Shown in pieces: positions 15,481-28,690 of a stretch of DNA of 64,000 nt (position 1 is its first letter; each line of letters starts with the position of its first letter). Position numbers and translations under genes: made by a program. This DNA is from Inia geoffrensis (lineage: Eukaryota; Chordata; Mammalia; Artiodactyla; Iniidae): NCBI GenBank assembly GCA_036417435.1, contig CM070899.1, forward strand, positions 149,682,237 to 149,746,236, read 5' to 3'. A model generated the notes under the pieces. The model saw only the letters and a program-made list of their open reading frames with translations, did no database searches and was not told the DNA's origin.

Positions 15481-16164
15481 TCCTCTTTATGGATTTATGG
15501 ATTTATGGATTGGATAAGTGTTGTGAGAGAAAGAAAGAGAAGAGGCAAAAATACCCCAAGGTATTTGGCCTAAGTTATTGAATGCTTTTGTTCAGAAAGT
15601 AACAGAATATTTGGATTGGGCTACATTTGAAGTCAGCTCCTTGAGGACAGGGATCATTTCTATTTTGCAGTTACTATTTTGCAGGCCTATGCCTCAGGGG
15701 AGCCATTTTCAAGGATACCGGATGCCACTTTCTATTTCCACAGCTCTTCAGCCTGCCTCTCCCAGATGTTCCAGCTTCTAATTCCCCACTGCTCCCTCCC
15801 ATTGTGCTCTCACACTGGAAACAACACTAAGTCCTGAGCCCCCACTGCATCCCCAGGCCCCTGCCTTTTTCTTCCCTCTTGGGAGTCTCCATACACACAG
15901 CGTCCCCAAGGGAGTGGGATGATGGAGTGATAGGGAGGAGGCCTGAAGGGCTTGAGAGCATCTCTCCCCTCACTCCAGTCCTTCTGTCGCCCTTCTGCCA
16001 AGGCTTTTAGCAACTCTGCTCGCTTTCTGCGTTAGCCATGAGAGGAGGAGATGGGCACAAAAGCAGGACAAGAGGCTCTTGTTCTTTCTCCCCTTCTTGA
16101 AGAGGCTGGTGAGCTCCTTCTACCTCTATATTCAGTGGCGGACATTTCTTACCCGGAATATCAC

Positions 16165-16222
16165 ATCACCACCACCACCCCATCATCATCACCATCATCA
16201 TCACCATCATCATGATCATCAT
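16165..16222 (+). repeat. CAT/CAC trinucleotide tract
   Basis: Imperfect run of CAC and CAT units (ACCACCACCACC, then CATCATCACCATCATCA). It is followed directly by a SINE. Confidence 0.9.
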
Positions 16223-16249
16223 CAATCTTTAATAAAATAATTGAAATTG

Positions 16250-16564
16250 GGGACTTCCTTGATGGCTCAGTGGTTAAGAATCCACCTGCCAATGCAGGGG
16301 GCATGGGTTCGATCCCTGGTCCGGGAAGATCCCACATGCTGTGGAGCAGTTAAGCCCGTGCGCTACAACTACGAGCCTGTGCTCTAGAGCCGGCGAGCCA
16401 CAACTACCGAAGCCCGCGCACCTAGAGCCCGTGCTCCGCGCAACAAGAGAAGCCACTTCAATGAGAAGCCCGCGCACCACAGCAAAGAGTAGCCCCACTC
16501 GCCGCAACTAGAGAAAGCCTGCGCGCAGCAACGAAGACCCAAGGCAGCCAAATAAATAAATAAA
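16250..16564 (+). repeat. Long-form CHR SINE with duplication
   Basis: Full long-form body from GGGACTTCCTTGATGGC to an AAATAAATAAATAAA tail. A perfect 15-bp duplication, AAATAATTGAAATTG, flanks it at 16235-16249 and 16565-16579. Confidence 0.92.
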
Positions 16565-16584
16565 AAATAATTGAAATTGTCGAT

Positions 16585-16699
16585 GGGACTTCCCTGGTGG
16601 TCCAGCGGTTAAGACTGTGCTTCCATTGCAGGGGGTGCGGTTCGATCCCTGGTCGGGGAACTGAGATCCCACAGGCCATGTGGCGTGGCCAAAAAAAAA
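16585..16699 (+). repeat. Short tRNA-like CHR SINE directly after the previous copy
   Basis: Starts GGGACTTCCCTGGTGGTCC, has a B box (GGTTCGATCCC) and ends GTGGCGTGGCC plus A9. It lies only 5 bases beyond the target duplication of the preceding SINE, giving a tandem same-strand pair. Confidence 0.88.
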
Positions 16700-17282
16700 T
16701 GTAATTGTCATTTAGTACATATTTACTGTACGCCAGACCCTATACCAGTCATTTCCCTTAGGTGATCTCATTTATTCCCCTGGGTAACCCTGTGTGTTAG
16801 GTATTAACCCCACTTTACGGGTACAAAAACCGAGACTAAGTTTCACTCGACCCTCTTGTGGAAACCCCACCCAATTCTTGCTTTACAAGGCTCACTTCTT
16901 CATATGTCCTTTATTGATATTTGCAAGAAGTGCTCAGTTTCTGCTTACAGTTCCTCAGCCTTCAGATTTCAAATCCAAGTTCTTACCAACTGTTTGAAGA
17001 CGTACCTTTCCCCCGTGCTCTTGGCTGAATGCTCCCTGACCCACGAATAGGTTTGGGATTTTTTTTTTTTTTTAAATCTTCAGTGAGGCTGCAGCCTTCG
17101 ATCTTTCTCAGGCATCTTCCCACTGCCTCTTGCACTTATGACTTAGTGCTCAGAAAACTGGATGAGTTTTGTTCTGCTCCGTTTGGGGTTGAGGGGGAGA
17201 ATAACTTCCAGATTTGGGTCAAGAGGAACATGGCAGCTGCTGTTTGGAGCTTTCACTATTTTACCCATTTCTTACCAAAAAT

Positions 17283-17285
<3 letters not shown>

Positions 17286-17337
<52 letters not shown>
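17286..17337 (+). repeat. CT dinucleotide microsatellite
   Basis: About 26 uninterrupted CT units, likely length-variable. Confidence 0.97.
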
Positions 17338-17340
<3 letters not shown>

Positions 17341-17699
17341 CACATGGCAGAGAAGAAAAGTATGGGCTTCAGAATAGATTGATCTGGGTTTAAACAGGCT
17401 GTCCCTTGCTGTGTCTGGACTGGGACCCTGGGGAGCGAGAATGGGGCTAAAATCTAGTTCTTACTGGCTCAGCCAAGCTCTGAGACCCTCAGGCCCAGGG
17501 ACCTCGGCACAGGGCTGCATCAGCAGCTGGGAAAGGAGTGTCTGTTTCTCTCTGGTCCGCCCAGAGGACTTGCCTTTTTTGCAATCAATCTGCTCAGAGA
17601 GGGAGCCTTGTCCTAATTCACACAAAGGTGCCTTATGGTAGCAGCAACCATGGTTCAAATCTCATTTTTACTCTATGCCCTCAGTGTGACTTTAGACAA

Positions 17700-18110
17700 G
17701 CGACTTCACCAATCTGTTCTTGTTCAGCTAATCTTTCTGGAACACTGGCTCTGTGCCAGGTGCTGTTCTGGGTGTGGCAGGACCAAGGTGAATAAGTCAT
17801 GCTTCTTGCTTCAGAGAAGCCTGCAGTTTAGTCGGAAAGACACTCACAAACAGGTAATTTTGATATGATATAGTGAGCACTCAGTTGGAGGTCTGTGCAG
17901 GGTAGGTGGATGGACACCTAACCCAGGACTCCAAGGGTAGATGCTATAGAAGATGCTGAAGGAGAGGTGGGGATGGCACTCCAGGCAGTAGGGACCACAG
18001 GGGCAAAGGTATGAGATGCAAAATACCATAGTGTCTGCAGGCACCAAAGCGCAGTTGGGCGTTACTGAAGCAGAAAGGGTAAGGTAATCAGGGATCAGGA
18101 TCAGAGAGAG
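17700..18110 (+). repeat. L2-like repeat
   Basis: Contains CTGTGCCAGGTGCTGTTCTG, GAGAAGCCTGCAGTTTAGTC and CACTCCAGGCAGTAGGGACC, the usual drifted wording of mammalian L2. Confidence 0.6.
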
Positions 18111-18330
18111 GGCTAAAGGTCCTGAGGCTCGCTTTTCTAATCTCTAAAACCGGGGTAAGAGTATTACCTCCAACAGGCAATACTAGATCCAGTTAGGTAT
18201 TCAATCAACAATCGCTTCCGTGGCCAAGCAGATTTGAAACTTCCCAAAGGCGGTTACTTTGTCTTAAAATGGCTAGGGCTACACCTCACCTGGGCACTGT
18301 GCTGAGAATAAAGTCTGATTTAAAGAAGGC

Positions 18331-18544
18331 TTTTTTTTTTTTTTTTTTTTTGCGGTATGCGGTCCTCTCACTGTTGTGGCCTCTCCTGTTGCGGAGCACA
18401 GGCTCCAGACGTGCAGGCTCAGCGGCCATGGCTCACGAGCACAGCTGATCCACGGCATGTGGGAACCTTCTCGGACCAGGGCATGAATCCGTGTCCCCTA
18501 CATCGGCAGGCGGACTCTCAACCACTGCACCACCAGGGAAGCCC
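18331..18544 (-). repeat. Short-form CHR SINE (minus)
   Basis: Begins with 21 T residues and GCGGTATGCGG and ends CCACCAGGGAAGCCC. The flanks show no clear duplication. Confidence 0.9.
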
Positions 18545-18589
18545 AATAAGATGTTTCTGATTGTCTAGCGCCTAGCACATATTAGAAAC

Positions 18590-20364
18590 CTAATGAATAT
18601 TTGTTGAATGAGTGAATGAATGAATGAGTTAAGCCAAAGCTAAAGTCTAGCTCTCTCCTCCTTCTAGATGTACCTGAGATAGGGGGTTGGAGGAAGGTCT
18701 CTGGAGACGCAGGAGAAATGGGAAACACATCAGCCCCTTCCCTTTCCTGTGGAAGCAGCTGCTTTGACCACAGAGCAGAGCCCTCAAACCGGGGGCCCTG
18801 GGAGTGCCCCAGGGCCACCCTGTTCCACCTTCTCAGGAGCAGGACAGGGGAGGATGCCTGAGGTGTGAGTTTGGGGGTGGAGATGTGCAGGCAGAGCTAC
18901 TGGAAAACAATTGCTCAAGTTACTTGCTGGAAATGAAAGAAAGAGGCTGGGGCGCCGAGGAGGCAAAGCCCAGGGAACATAAAAAATCTTAGCTGCAGGG
19001 GAAATCACTCTTCTTCCCACGAAGGCAATGAAATTAGAGGTAATTATGAGACACAGAGATTCGAGAAAACCTAGGGAGGCTAGCAGGTAAGGGGGGCCAG
19101 GACTGGATTCGGAGATGGAACGGCTGGTCCTCCCCTTCAGCACCTGGTAATCACCCCTCTGTTGTGACGATTGAACAAACAGTCTTTCCTGGCCCCGCAC
19201 CGGTGCTGTCCTGTAATGGGGGCAGCTGGGACAGGTGGAGGACATAGGTGGCCTGGCCACCCACAAGGCACGAGCCTCCCCCCAGCCACCACCCCATGCC
19301 TGGGGTCTGGGAGCCCAGGTGAGCTGGGACCTGCTTGGGGGCAGAAGGCTAACAGAGGTGGCTAAGCCAGGACTGACCTTCCATCAGCTTGTAGACCACA
19401 GGCCACCAGAGGGGCTGGGAGGAACCAGGGAGCAATCTGTGGGGGAGGAGCAGGCATCCCGTCCCTCCCTTTCCCTCTCTTGTCCTCCCTTTCACCCACT
19501 GAGGATCTGGGTGAGTAACTCACACAGTAAAACTGAAGATGGGGTGTGGAAAGTGCTGGTTAGGGAAGCACCGGGCCATGAGGATACACACAGCAGGCAG
19601 TTAGATACACACAGTTAGTCATTAGTCCCGCTGTCCCTTAGTTAGGAAAGAAGTGATCTCTAACTAGGTCTGGTGCACGGCTGTTGGGTAGAAGGTAGCA
19701 GAAGGGGACAGTAGGTGAGAAAGCACAAGGCAAGAGATACCTTCTATGATTTTTATGATTTACATTTTTCACTGTATTTTCACAAACTGAAAACATTATA
19801 GGTAAGGGTGAGAACAACGTACCAAGAGGAGGCTGGTTAAACAAAGAATGGTGGAATATTAAGCAGTGATTAAAAGGTCTGGGATGAGTGTTGGCCAGAA
19901 AGAATACTCATGACTGCCGTTAAGGGAGGAAAGCAGTATGTAGATGCTTTCCCCCATTTAAGGGGGAAAAGTTTACATGGATGATAAAAAGTTAGCAAGT
20001 TTATACACTTATCTGCTGACAATGGTTATTCCTGGGAGGCATAATGGGGAGAGATTCACTTTCTACTTTATACACATCTTTGTTTTTGATTTATACTGAG
20101 CATGTTTTGTTTTAATAATCAGCAAAATCAGTACAGATGTTTATACTTAAGGTATTTAAAGTAAAACACAAATAACAGCAAAAAAAAAAAAGTAGGTTGA
20201 GAAAAATGCTGGGTTTTCAAGCTGCTTATAATCCCCGCTTTTACCTTCAGAACAATGTCATCTGTGGCCAGAGCATCTCAGAGAAGACAAATTATGTTTC
20301 CTTCATTCTACAGCCCAGAGACACTACCTTCTGCTAAGCTCAATCCAGCTTGGAGGAGGGGATA
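18590..20364. other. Intergenic single-copy sequence
   Basis: Mixed composition with a GC-richer part near 18780-19480. Open frames here (18784-19266 minus and 19235-19618 plus) overlap one another on opposite strands and lack splice or domain support. No gene or RNA is seen. Confidence 0.5.
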
Positions 20365-20593
20365 ATTCAGGAGTTTGGGATTAAAACATACACATTACTA
20401 TATATAAAATAATCAACAAGGACCCACTGTATATAGTACAGGGAACTATACTCAATATCTTTTAATAATCTATAATGAAAAAGAATCTGAAAAGGTATAT
20501 AAATATATATATATATATGAATTACTTTGCTGTACATCTGAAAATAACACAACATTGTAAATAAACTATATTTCAATAAAAATTTTTTTAAAA
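20365..20593 (+). mobile_element. Cetartiodactyl L1 3' end
   Basis: Contains AACAAGGACCCACTGTATA, CAGGGAACTATACTCAATAT and ACAACATTGTAAATAAACT, then a TTTCAATAAAAA end. A short AATTCAG repeat on both sides may be the remnant target duplication. A second copy of the same 3' end lies at 57330-57575. Confidence 0.8.
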
Positions 20594-21057
20594 ATTCAGC
20601 TTGATGAGCTCTTTACATGAGCATCTTTCTGTACAGTGCCTGGCTAGGCATTGAGGGTGGGGGACATGGGAAGGCAACAAGAAGAACAAGATGAGCCCGT
20701 CCTCATTGTGACTAGATTATAGGGCTGGGGGAGGAAATTTGGTTAGAAGGAAAAGCATGGAGGTCTTTGGAGCATCTCCACTGCCTGGACTTGGTCTGCA
20801 GAGAGAAGGACAAGGGAGTGACAGGATTAGCGTTGATCCTTAAGAAGATCATTCGAGGAGCTGTGGGAGGACAGACAGGGAGGGTGGGGACAGGTGATGG
20901 AAGAGGCTGGGCCATCCTTCCAGGTGATGAGAGCTCAGGCCAAGGGGTGTATCCAGGGAGTCCCCCTTATTGACCGGCGGGCTTCTCTTTAAGATTGCAG
21001 GCAGGGAACAAGCTGAATCACCCCCTCCGCAGTGCCCAGAAGAAGAGTGTCCTCTAG

Positions 21058-21245
21058 ACCAGCAGTCCTCAACCATGGCTGCCCGATGAACACAACTGGG
21101 GAGCTTTAGAAATGCTGAGCCCTGGGTCCCATCCCCAAGTATTCTGATTTAACTGATCTGGGGTGCAGTCTGGGCATGGGGGTATTTCAGAGCTTTCAGA
21201 GGATTTTAAAGTACAGTGGAGTCTGAGAGCCACTGCTTCAGAGCA
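21058..21245 (+). repeat. MER5-type hAT-Charlie element
   Basis: Runs from ACCAGCAGTCCTCAACCATG through GGGGAGCTTTAGAAATGCTG to GAGAGCCACTGCTT, with the complementary-ended layout of MER5-like elements. The exact subfamily is uncertain. Confidence 0.6.
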
Positions 21246-22860
21246 TCATCGAACACAGCAGGAGCCTCACGGGTCTGTCCCCAGACAAGTTCTCCCACCT
21301 CCTCCTGGAGTAGATGCCAAGCAGCAGACCACTCTCTTTATCAGAATCTGGATTTGGAGGTTTTCTGGGGAAGTGACAACTGTGTCTTCAGCGGCGTTGA
21401 GAATATTCGGCTACTTTTGCTCAGTATTACCCATGACTTTCTGCCTTTCAGAAATTTGTTCATCACTTAATCCACTGTTGATCCCTCTTCCTGTGTTCCT
21501 CATCATTATGCATCTATTTCCTTCTGTCCATCACTGCCTTCACCACGGGATTTAGAGAAGGCAGGAAGAAAGCACATGTGTGCAGGGAGCCACTCTGTCC
21601 TAGAGGCTCCTTTTGTCTTTTATGGGAGCAGACGTGCTGGGAAGGATTGTGGCCCTCGGGGCATCCAGCCTCCCCGGTCCCCAGTGGTTGAATACAGGAA
21701 AAGGACACCACTTTAGGTATATTCATAAAGAAGCTGGGTTCTGTTCCAAGATGCTGGGGTGTGCATTTGGAACTGGAAACAGACACTTGCAATCTGTAAC
21801 CAATAACCGCAGTAGTTGGATATGAAGTTGGTCACCCCGTCCATGGGTGAGGCCACCCAGAGTTGCTCTCTTCTCCCCTCCAACCCATCGACAAAACTAA
21901 AGGCTGGAAGCCCAGTCCCAGCTCAGGAGGGCAGAGCAGTTAGAGTATGACATCTGGTGATGCCCAAGCCTACCAGCGTGACCAGAGTAAGATCAGTCAC
22001 CCTCTACTCCAACAGGAATCTCCTCACATAGCCAGCCAGGGAGGGATTTTTGCAGCCCATCCCCCTGCCAGTCCATAAATAGTGAGTTTGAGAGACAGCC
22101 AAACTCATTCTAAGGACCTGGCCAGCAGCCTTTGCAGGGATCTGGTATGATGGGGACAGAATGACAGCCAGCAGCTAAGGACCACTGGATGGCCTTCTGA
22201 CCAAATGGGGCAGGTTGAAGAGATGGGAGGAGGGGGAGGGAGGAGTGGGGACACTTTTCCCTGCCGCCTTCACAAAACATTACTGTCTGCTGGGGGCTGG
22301 GCCCCTCGGAGCATCTGATAAGGTTGTTAAGTCAGCTGGAACACCTGGCCCACCATCTGGCACTTTCATCCTCCAGACAGGGCCACTCGGGCGTCCTTGC
22401 TCACCTTCTCGAGGCCAGTGGGCTGCAGGGGTCCAGAACACCTGCCAGGGAGAATGAAACCCCCAAAGCCCCGAGAGCTGTAAGGCAGCACTCTGGGTTC
22501 TCAGGTAACACTTCAGGAATACTTCTTTAACTTTGTTAAGAGATGGGGTTTTTAGCAATGATGCGCCCTCTCTGAGGCTCCTGGTACTTTAAACACAGGT
22601 TAATTCTGACCTTGCTGAGATAACAGAGCAGCATGGTTACAGCGTCTGGAAAAGGGAGAATTTAAACAAGGCTGCCTTCTCTCCATATCAGACTAAACAG
22701 GAGCTGCAGCTCAGGGACCATTAATCATCTCAAATGCTGGGCTTCAGGACCTTATCTGCTGTACAATTGCCTCATTCCCACCTCCCCTGGGCTCTGGAAA
22801 CCATAGTATTTGGGGAGAAAACACAGTACCTATGTTAGCAAATCTTATTAGGCTCTAGCT
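21246..22860. other. Intergenic single-copy sequence, GC-rich in part
   Basis: No supported gene. The overlapping open frames at 22215-22457 plus and 22280-22558 minus are compositional. A short purine-rich stretch lies near 22205-22250. Confidence 0.5.
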
Positions 22861-23108
22861 AGTGGCACATGACCCATTAATGTATATACTTAGCTGTTCC
22901 AATAGAGTTCTGATACGTGTTAAGAAAAACACAATTGGAGCTGCTGGAAATATTCTGTATGCTGCCTGCGTGATGATTATACAGATGTATACATATGTAA
23001 AGTGTCATCCAGCTGTATGTCTAAATGCCCTTTATTCATGTACTCTCTATATATTATCCCTCTGCTTAAAAATTTAAAAGAAAAAAATCTATTTGAAAAG
23101 AAAGGATG

Positions 23109-23321
23109 GGGCTTTGCTGGTGGCACAGTGGTTGAGAGTCCGCCTGCCGATGCAGGGGACGCGGGTTCGTGCCCCCGTCCGGGAGGATCCCACATGCCGC
23201 TAAGCGGCTAGGCCCGTGAGCCATGGCCGCTGAGCCTGCACGTCCGGAGCCTGTGCTCCGCAATGGGAGAGGCCACAACAATGAGAGGCCCACGTACTGC
23301 AAACAAACAAACAAACAAACA
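23109..23321 (+). repeat. Short-form CHR SINE with AAAC tail
   Basis: Starts GGGCTTTGCTGGTGGC and ends in an AAAC repeat tail. Flanked by AAAAGAAAGGATG (23096-23108) and a copy with one mismatch (23322-23334). Confidence 0.9.
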
Positions 23322-23524
23322 AAAAGAAGGGATGCACAACTGAATGATGCTAAACTCCTAGGTTTAACACTCCCACCCCAGAGCCAAGGAGCCCAGGCTG
23401 TGCGTGCACAACAGGAGCCTCAGTGCTTGGATCTCTGCCTGCTAGTGAGGGGTGGGCGGTGGGGGGCAGGGTGGTCAGCAGCAGGGTGGAAAGAGGTGAA
23501 ATTTGGAGGGGGCATATCTGTATT

Positions 23525-23675
23525 TGCATCTTGACTCCGCTGTTTCATAAGTCAATCTGGAGAAGTCACTTGGCCCCAATAACATTGCTTGCATTATCAG
23601 TTGTTGTGATGTTCAAAGACCATTAAATGGAAAGCACCTGGCACACAGTAGATGCGCGCTCAATGGTAGCACTAG
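23525..23675 (+). repeat. MIR element
   Basis: Contains GAGAAGTCACTTGGCCCCAA and ends GCACCTGGCACACAGTAGAT, typical of a diverged MIR. Confidence 0.6.
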
Positions 23676-23763
23676 TCACAGTGTAACAGTTGGTCCTTCA
23701 GGAGCCTGCTTATCCCATTTACCTGTTCTTAGGTTGACACACCCAACATCTGAAAGGAACTTT

Positions 23764-24052
23764 TTTTTTTTGGCTGTGTTAGGTCTTCATTGCTATGCAT
23801 GGGCTTTCTCTAGTTGCAGCGAGTGGGGCTACTCTTGTTGCGGTGTGAGGGCTTTTCATTGCGGTGGCTTCTCTTGTTGCAGGGCACGGGCTCTAGGTAA
23901 GCAGGCTCGGTAGTTGTGGCACGTGGGCTCAGTAGTTGTGACTCGAGGGCTTAGTTGCTCCACGGCACGTGGGATCTTCCCAGACCAGGGCTCAAACCCG
24001 TGTCCCCCACACTTACAGGCGGATTCTTAACCACTGCACCACCAGGGAAGTC
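23764..24052 (-). repeat. Long-form CHR SINE (minus)
   Basis: T run plus GGCTGTGTTAGGTCTTC start, ending CCAGGGAAGTC. A perfect 14-bp duplication, CTGAAAGGAACTTT, is at 23750-23763 and 24053-24066. The 243-codon open frame at 23969-24700 begins inside it and is not a gene. Confidence 0.93.
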
Positions 24053-24066
24053 CTGAAAGGAACTTT

Positions 24067-25109
24067 GATGTCACTTGGCATCAACTTCTCTGTCTCCACC
24101 TCCTCTCGTGCACTCCATGACTTTCCGGTCCCTATTCCAACCGTAGAAGTCCTGCTTATAACCCTTGACCCATCCCCTGCTCATACTGCCACCTGCTCCA
24201 GCAAGAGTGGGTTAATCTTTTCTACTGTCCATCTGAGAGACCACCCAAACCCCACTGCTGTGCTCAGTGTCCCCAGCAGCAGCCCTGGCCACATCAGCTG
24301 TGGCTCCAGCCCTACCTGTGGGTTCAAGAGACCTTGGGCTGGGATTCCCGTGGTGGATGAGAAGGAGGTCAACAGCATACCCAGCACTTGCCAATGGAGA
24401 CCAGAGGGTGTCCAGTTCTTAGGACCCAGGGTGTGGGTGGGACAGAATCAGTGCCCACACACTGAGCTACTTGTAGCCACACAGGAGTGCAGATCTCTCC
24501 AAAGTGAGGTGTCGTGGATGTGCATGGACACATCGAGGGCATTACTGTCCATCTGTGCACATCCGTCCCCAGCAAGCATGCCTATGCTGCAGGAAAGTCA
24601 TTGCCTCCCCAAGACTAGCCTCTCCCTCTACAAACCACATGATTTTCAAAACCACTCCCCCATAATGGACCCATATGTGTTTCCCTTTCATGCCACCTAG
24701 AACCAGACTAATTCCTTTCTTGCAGTCTCAGATTCCAGATATTTAAAGACAACCATGTCCCCAATTCTCGAAAGGAATCTCCAGATTAAACATGCCCTAT
24801 TCCTTCAACAGTAGCTCAGACATGAGCCTTGCTATGAACTCCTTTGCTCTATGCCCTGCCCAGGTTCCATCATGGAGGCAGTAAGGGGTAAAATTAAGAA
24901 ATGATGCCTATTTTCACTGCAGCTCCCAAGTGCCCATCACAGACCTTCCTGTGTGCTCTTTACACCCTTTTTACCATCCTGCACAGCCCCCCAACCTCCT
25001 CTATGATTGATTCCCGGTTCACACTAATTAGGCCTTGCTCGGACTGTGACAGGAACGAGTGCTTTGCCATTTTCTTTAAGGAAACCATGTGATAGGCCTA
25101 CCGGCTGTG
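24067..25109. other. Intergenic sequence with L2-like traces
   Basis: Pyrimidine-rich in its first part, with L2-like antisense wording. I found no exon, RNA gene or further SINE. Confidence 0.45.
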
Positions 25110-25122
25110 GTTGCCAGGCAAC
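25110..25122 (+). promoter_or_regulatory. Perfect palindromic RFX X-box-like site
   Basis: GTTGCCAGGCAAC is an inverted repeat of GTTGCC around a single A and fits the RFX consensus RYYNYY-N-RRNRAC at every position. A single site can occur by chance. The intergenic position, 150 bp before a GT microsatellite, gives no target gene. Confidence 0.45.
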
Positions 25123-25274
25123 CTTGATGCTCCTACTGAAAGACAAACTCGAGAGAGCGACAGGGCCAGAGAGCCTAGTTAGCAGCTATTGAACATGAGC
25201 CTCTGCTCCACTGAGAGGTGCAAGAAAGGCCTGGCTGGCATTGGCTCCCATTGCTCCAGCTGTCTTTTTATATG

Positions 25275-25275
<1 letters not shown>

Positions 25276-25320
<45 letters not shown>
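25276..25320 (+). repeat. GT dinucleotide microsatellite
   Basis: About 22 uninterrupted GT units, likely polymorphic. Confidence 0.97.
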
Positions 25321-25321
<1 letters not shown>

Positions 25322-26283
25322 GGTGGTGCGTACGCAAAGGGAGCTGGGAAAGAATAAAGGAGTGTTAGTCTTTAAGATGGAATCACAATAAAGGATACCA
25401 TGGCAGGATAATTTATGAAATATCACACTTTATCTGTGTACACTTTAATTTTCCTTCCTGCCTCCTCAATTCTAGTAACTGAGCAGGACTTGTAATTACT
25501 TAATCAGAAGAGGACAGAAAGCAGAAACAGCCGATAGGCAAAGGCCTTTCCCCTCTGGTAAAATATTAACCCACAGAACAAGGGATTACGTGAGGAGTCT
25601 CAGAAGGGGCGGGGGGGTGGGTGGTAGTGTCTGTCCCTGGGAAGGCCCAGCAGGGTCCTGTTTGGTTTCAATTTCAGGTGAGTCCAGGCACCTGAGCTCC
25701 CAACCTCACCAAAGGGTTCCTTAACCCACGTGTAGCTCAGCACCTCATGATGAGAAATAACCACGTGGGCGGCCGGCAATGCATGGCTTCAGGCAAACCC
25801 GTGTGAGCTGGAGAGGCACAGAGCGGCCACTTCAATACCTTAGCGTCTCCAATGACCCAGAACCTTTGCACAACCCTGATGGTGGGAGAGGAAACAATGA
25901 CTTAGACTGCATTTCCCTCACACTGAGGCCAGAAGGGGACTCAGCAGAGTGGGTTTGATATAGAGCAATTAAAGCTTTTTAGGTGGGCAACTTGGTGGTA
26001 TCACACCCAGTAATTTCACTTGTAATAAGAGGTCACATTCATTGTACCTTTAACACATGCCAGGCAATGCTCTAAGGACTCTCCTAGTTACACTCTCACC
26101 AGCAATACATGAGACTATGTATGTGTCCCACACACTTGCCATCAGAGAACGTTACTAATCTTTAAAAGTTTTGCCAATCTATTTGCCAACCTATTACTGG
26201 GAAAATGGCATCTCGTTGTTGTTTTTGTTTGTTTTATTATTTTTTTGAATATTATTATTATTTTTTTTATATAGCAGGTTCTT

Positions 26284-26495
26284 GGGCTTCCCTTGTGGCG
26301 CAGTGGTTGAGAGTCCGCCTGCCGATGCAGGGAACACGGGTTCGTGCCCCAGTCCCGGGAAGGTCCCACATGCCACGGAGCAGCTAAGCCCGTGAGCCAT
26401 GGCTGCTGAGCCTGTGCGTCCAGAGCCTGTGCTCCGCAACGGGAGAGGCCACAACAGTGAGAGGCCCGTGTACCGCCAAAAAAAAAAAAAAAAAG
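26284..26495 (+). repeat. Young short-form CHR SINE
   Basis: Starts GGGCTTCCCTTGTGGCGCAG and ends in a pure A run. A perfect 17-bp duplication TTATATAGCAGGTTCTT flanks it at 26267-26283 and 26496-26512. Confidence 0.95.
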
Positions 26496-26759
26496 TTATA
26501 TAGCAGGTTCTTATTAGTTATCCATTTTATACATATTAGTGTATATATGTCAATCCCAATCTTTAATATATGTTAACACTGAGTAGTGATCTTTCACTTC
26601 TATTTCTGTATTGTTTTCATTTTAACAACGAGGATGCATTCATGTACTAACTTGTGTGTAAAATTAAAGTAAATAAAAATGATTCCTTATGCATTTACAA
26701 GCATGACTTTGAAATACATAGAGCAAAAATGGATAGAAAAATAAAGTGAAATAAATAAA

Positions 26760-28690
26760 TCCACATAGTGGAAGGTTTGACTCTATCAGATACTAGGTAA
26801 AAATAAAAGATTTGATAACATAATTAAATTTGATCATATATAAATGTAATATACATGTATGTATATACATAGGTACACACAAAATTCAATAAAAAGACAC
26901 ACAATACACAGCATATAGGGAACAGTCTCAAAAAATTGACTCAGCCTTAGGCTACAAAGGAAAACTGGACAAATTCTAAAAATCAAAAATCATAAACAGT
27001 ACACAATCTCTGAACACAATGAAATAATATTCAAGATTAAGAATTCTAAAGGGATAACCAAAATATTAATCTGCCTAGAAAAATTATTTAAATATTCTCC
27101 TAAATAATTCTTAGGTTAAGAAAAGAAATCAAATTATAAGTTATTTAGAAATGAAAGGCAACCAATTGGTTTGAAGATTTAAATATAAACAAAAACTAGA
27201 TAAACTAAAAAAAAAAACTAGATAAACTATGGGTAATTAAAAAAATAATCTTGGCATAGGAAAGGTCTTTCTAAATATGACACAAACTTCAGATATCCCA
27301 AAAGACTAATATATTCAGCCACTGTAGAATTAAAAAAAAAATTCTATGTGGCAAAAGCCACCATAGGCAAAAGCAAATGATAAACTGGGAAAAAATATTT
27401 GCAACCTATATCACAGACAAAGGAAGAGTTTCCTTATTTGTAAAGTTAACCTATAAGCTGTTAAGAATAAAAACTAACATAAATCAAGTATACCTCAATT
27501 AAAAAAAAAAAGAATGAAGACCAACAGCCCAAGAGAAAAATGGCCAAAAGATATGTATCAAGAGTTCACAGAAAAGGGAATTTAAGAAATGACTCTTAGG
27601 GACTTCCCTGGTAGCACAGTGGTTAAGAATCTGCCTGCCAATGCAAGGGGACACGTGTTTGAGCCCTGGCCCAGGAAGATCCCACGTGCTGCGGAGCCAC
27701 TAAGCCCGTGCGCCACAGCTACTGAGCCCACGAGCCACAACTACTGAGCCCATGTGCCACAACTACTGGAGTCCACACACCTAGAGCCCGTGCTCTGCAA
27801 CAAGAGAAGCCACTGCCATGAGAAGCCCGTGCACCGCACTGAAGAGTAGCCACTCCTGGTCACGACTAAAGAAAGCTCACGTGCAACAACGAAGATCCAA
27901 CACAGCCAAAAATAAATAAATAAAATTTTTTTAAAAAAGAAATGACTCTTAAACCACGTGATGTGGTATTTCATTCCACTTACAATAAAATTAATTGCAA
28001 AATCAGACTACATCAAGATATTGAGTTAAAGAAGAAGACATACTGGATAATTACATTTATATAAAATTCAAAAACAGGTAAAACTAATCAAAGATGTTAA
28101 AGATTAGGGAGTGGTTATCTTAAGGGGTATGGAGCCAGGGATTTGAAAGGGATCGTGAAATTCTACTTGCTGATCTGGGTGCTATTTTGCAGATGAATTC
28201 ACTTTGTGAAAATTGGTGGAGCTAATTTGTACACATTTCTGCATGTATGTTAAATGTCAATAAAATTTATTTTAAAATATCACACTGATATAAGTTTTCA
28301 CCTGGAGGTTGGCAAGATCAAATCATTTCATCTCTGTATTAATAAGAGTGTAGAAAAGGGAACTCCCTCATATATTGCTAACAGGAGTGCAAATTGATAG
28401 CACCTTGATAGGGAGATAACTTATTATTAGTATCTGTGGAAATTATTAATGCACATGCCCTCTACCTAGCATTTCCACCTCCAGAAATTTACCTTAAAAA
28501 TAATACTTGCACCTATATGAAGATATAATGCATTGCCATGTCATTGAGAGATCAAAAGATCGAAAGCTACCTAAACATCCATCATTAGGGGATTAATTAA
28601 ATAGTCCTTATAATGGAAAACTTACAATGAAATGCTCTGCCAGCATTAGCTCTAATGAGGAGACACCTTATGTACTAAGATGGAATGATC
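26760..28690 (+). mobile_element. Old L1/HAL1 3' region (plus), split by SINE
   Basis: AT-rich sequence with the L1 3' passages AACAGCCCAAGAGAAAAATG and TCAATAAAATTTATTTTAAA. After about 28290 comes a second piece, with GGCAAGATCAAATCATTTC-like wording. All frames are broken. Confidence 0.6.
27599..27936 (+). repeat. Long-form CHR SINE in L1
   Basis: GGGACTTCCCTGGTAGC start and AAATAAATAAATAAA-type tail. A perfect duplication AAGAAATGACTCTTA is at 27584-27598 and 27937-27951. Confidence 0.93.

Noticed and set aside
23969..24700. 243-codon open frame
   Set aside because: It begins inside a minus-strand SINE and runs into diverged pyrimidine-rich repeat. No splice or domain support.
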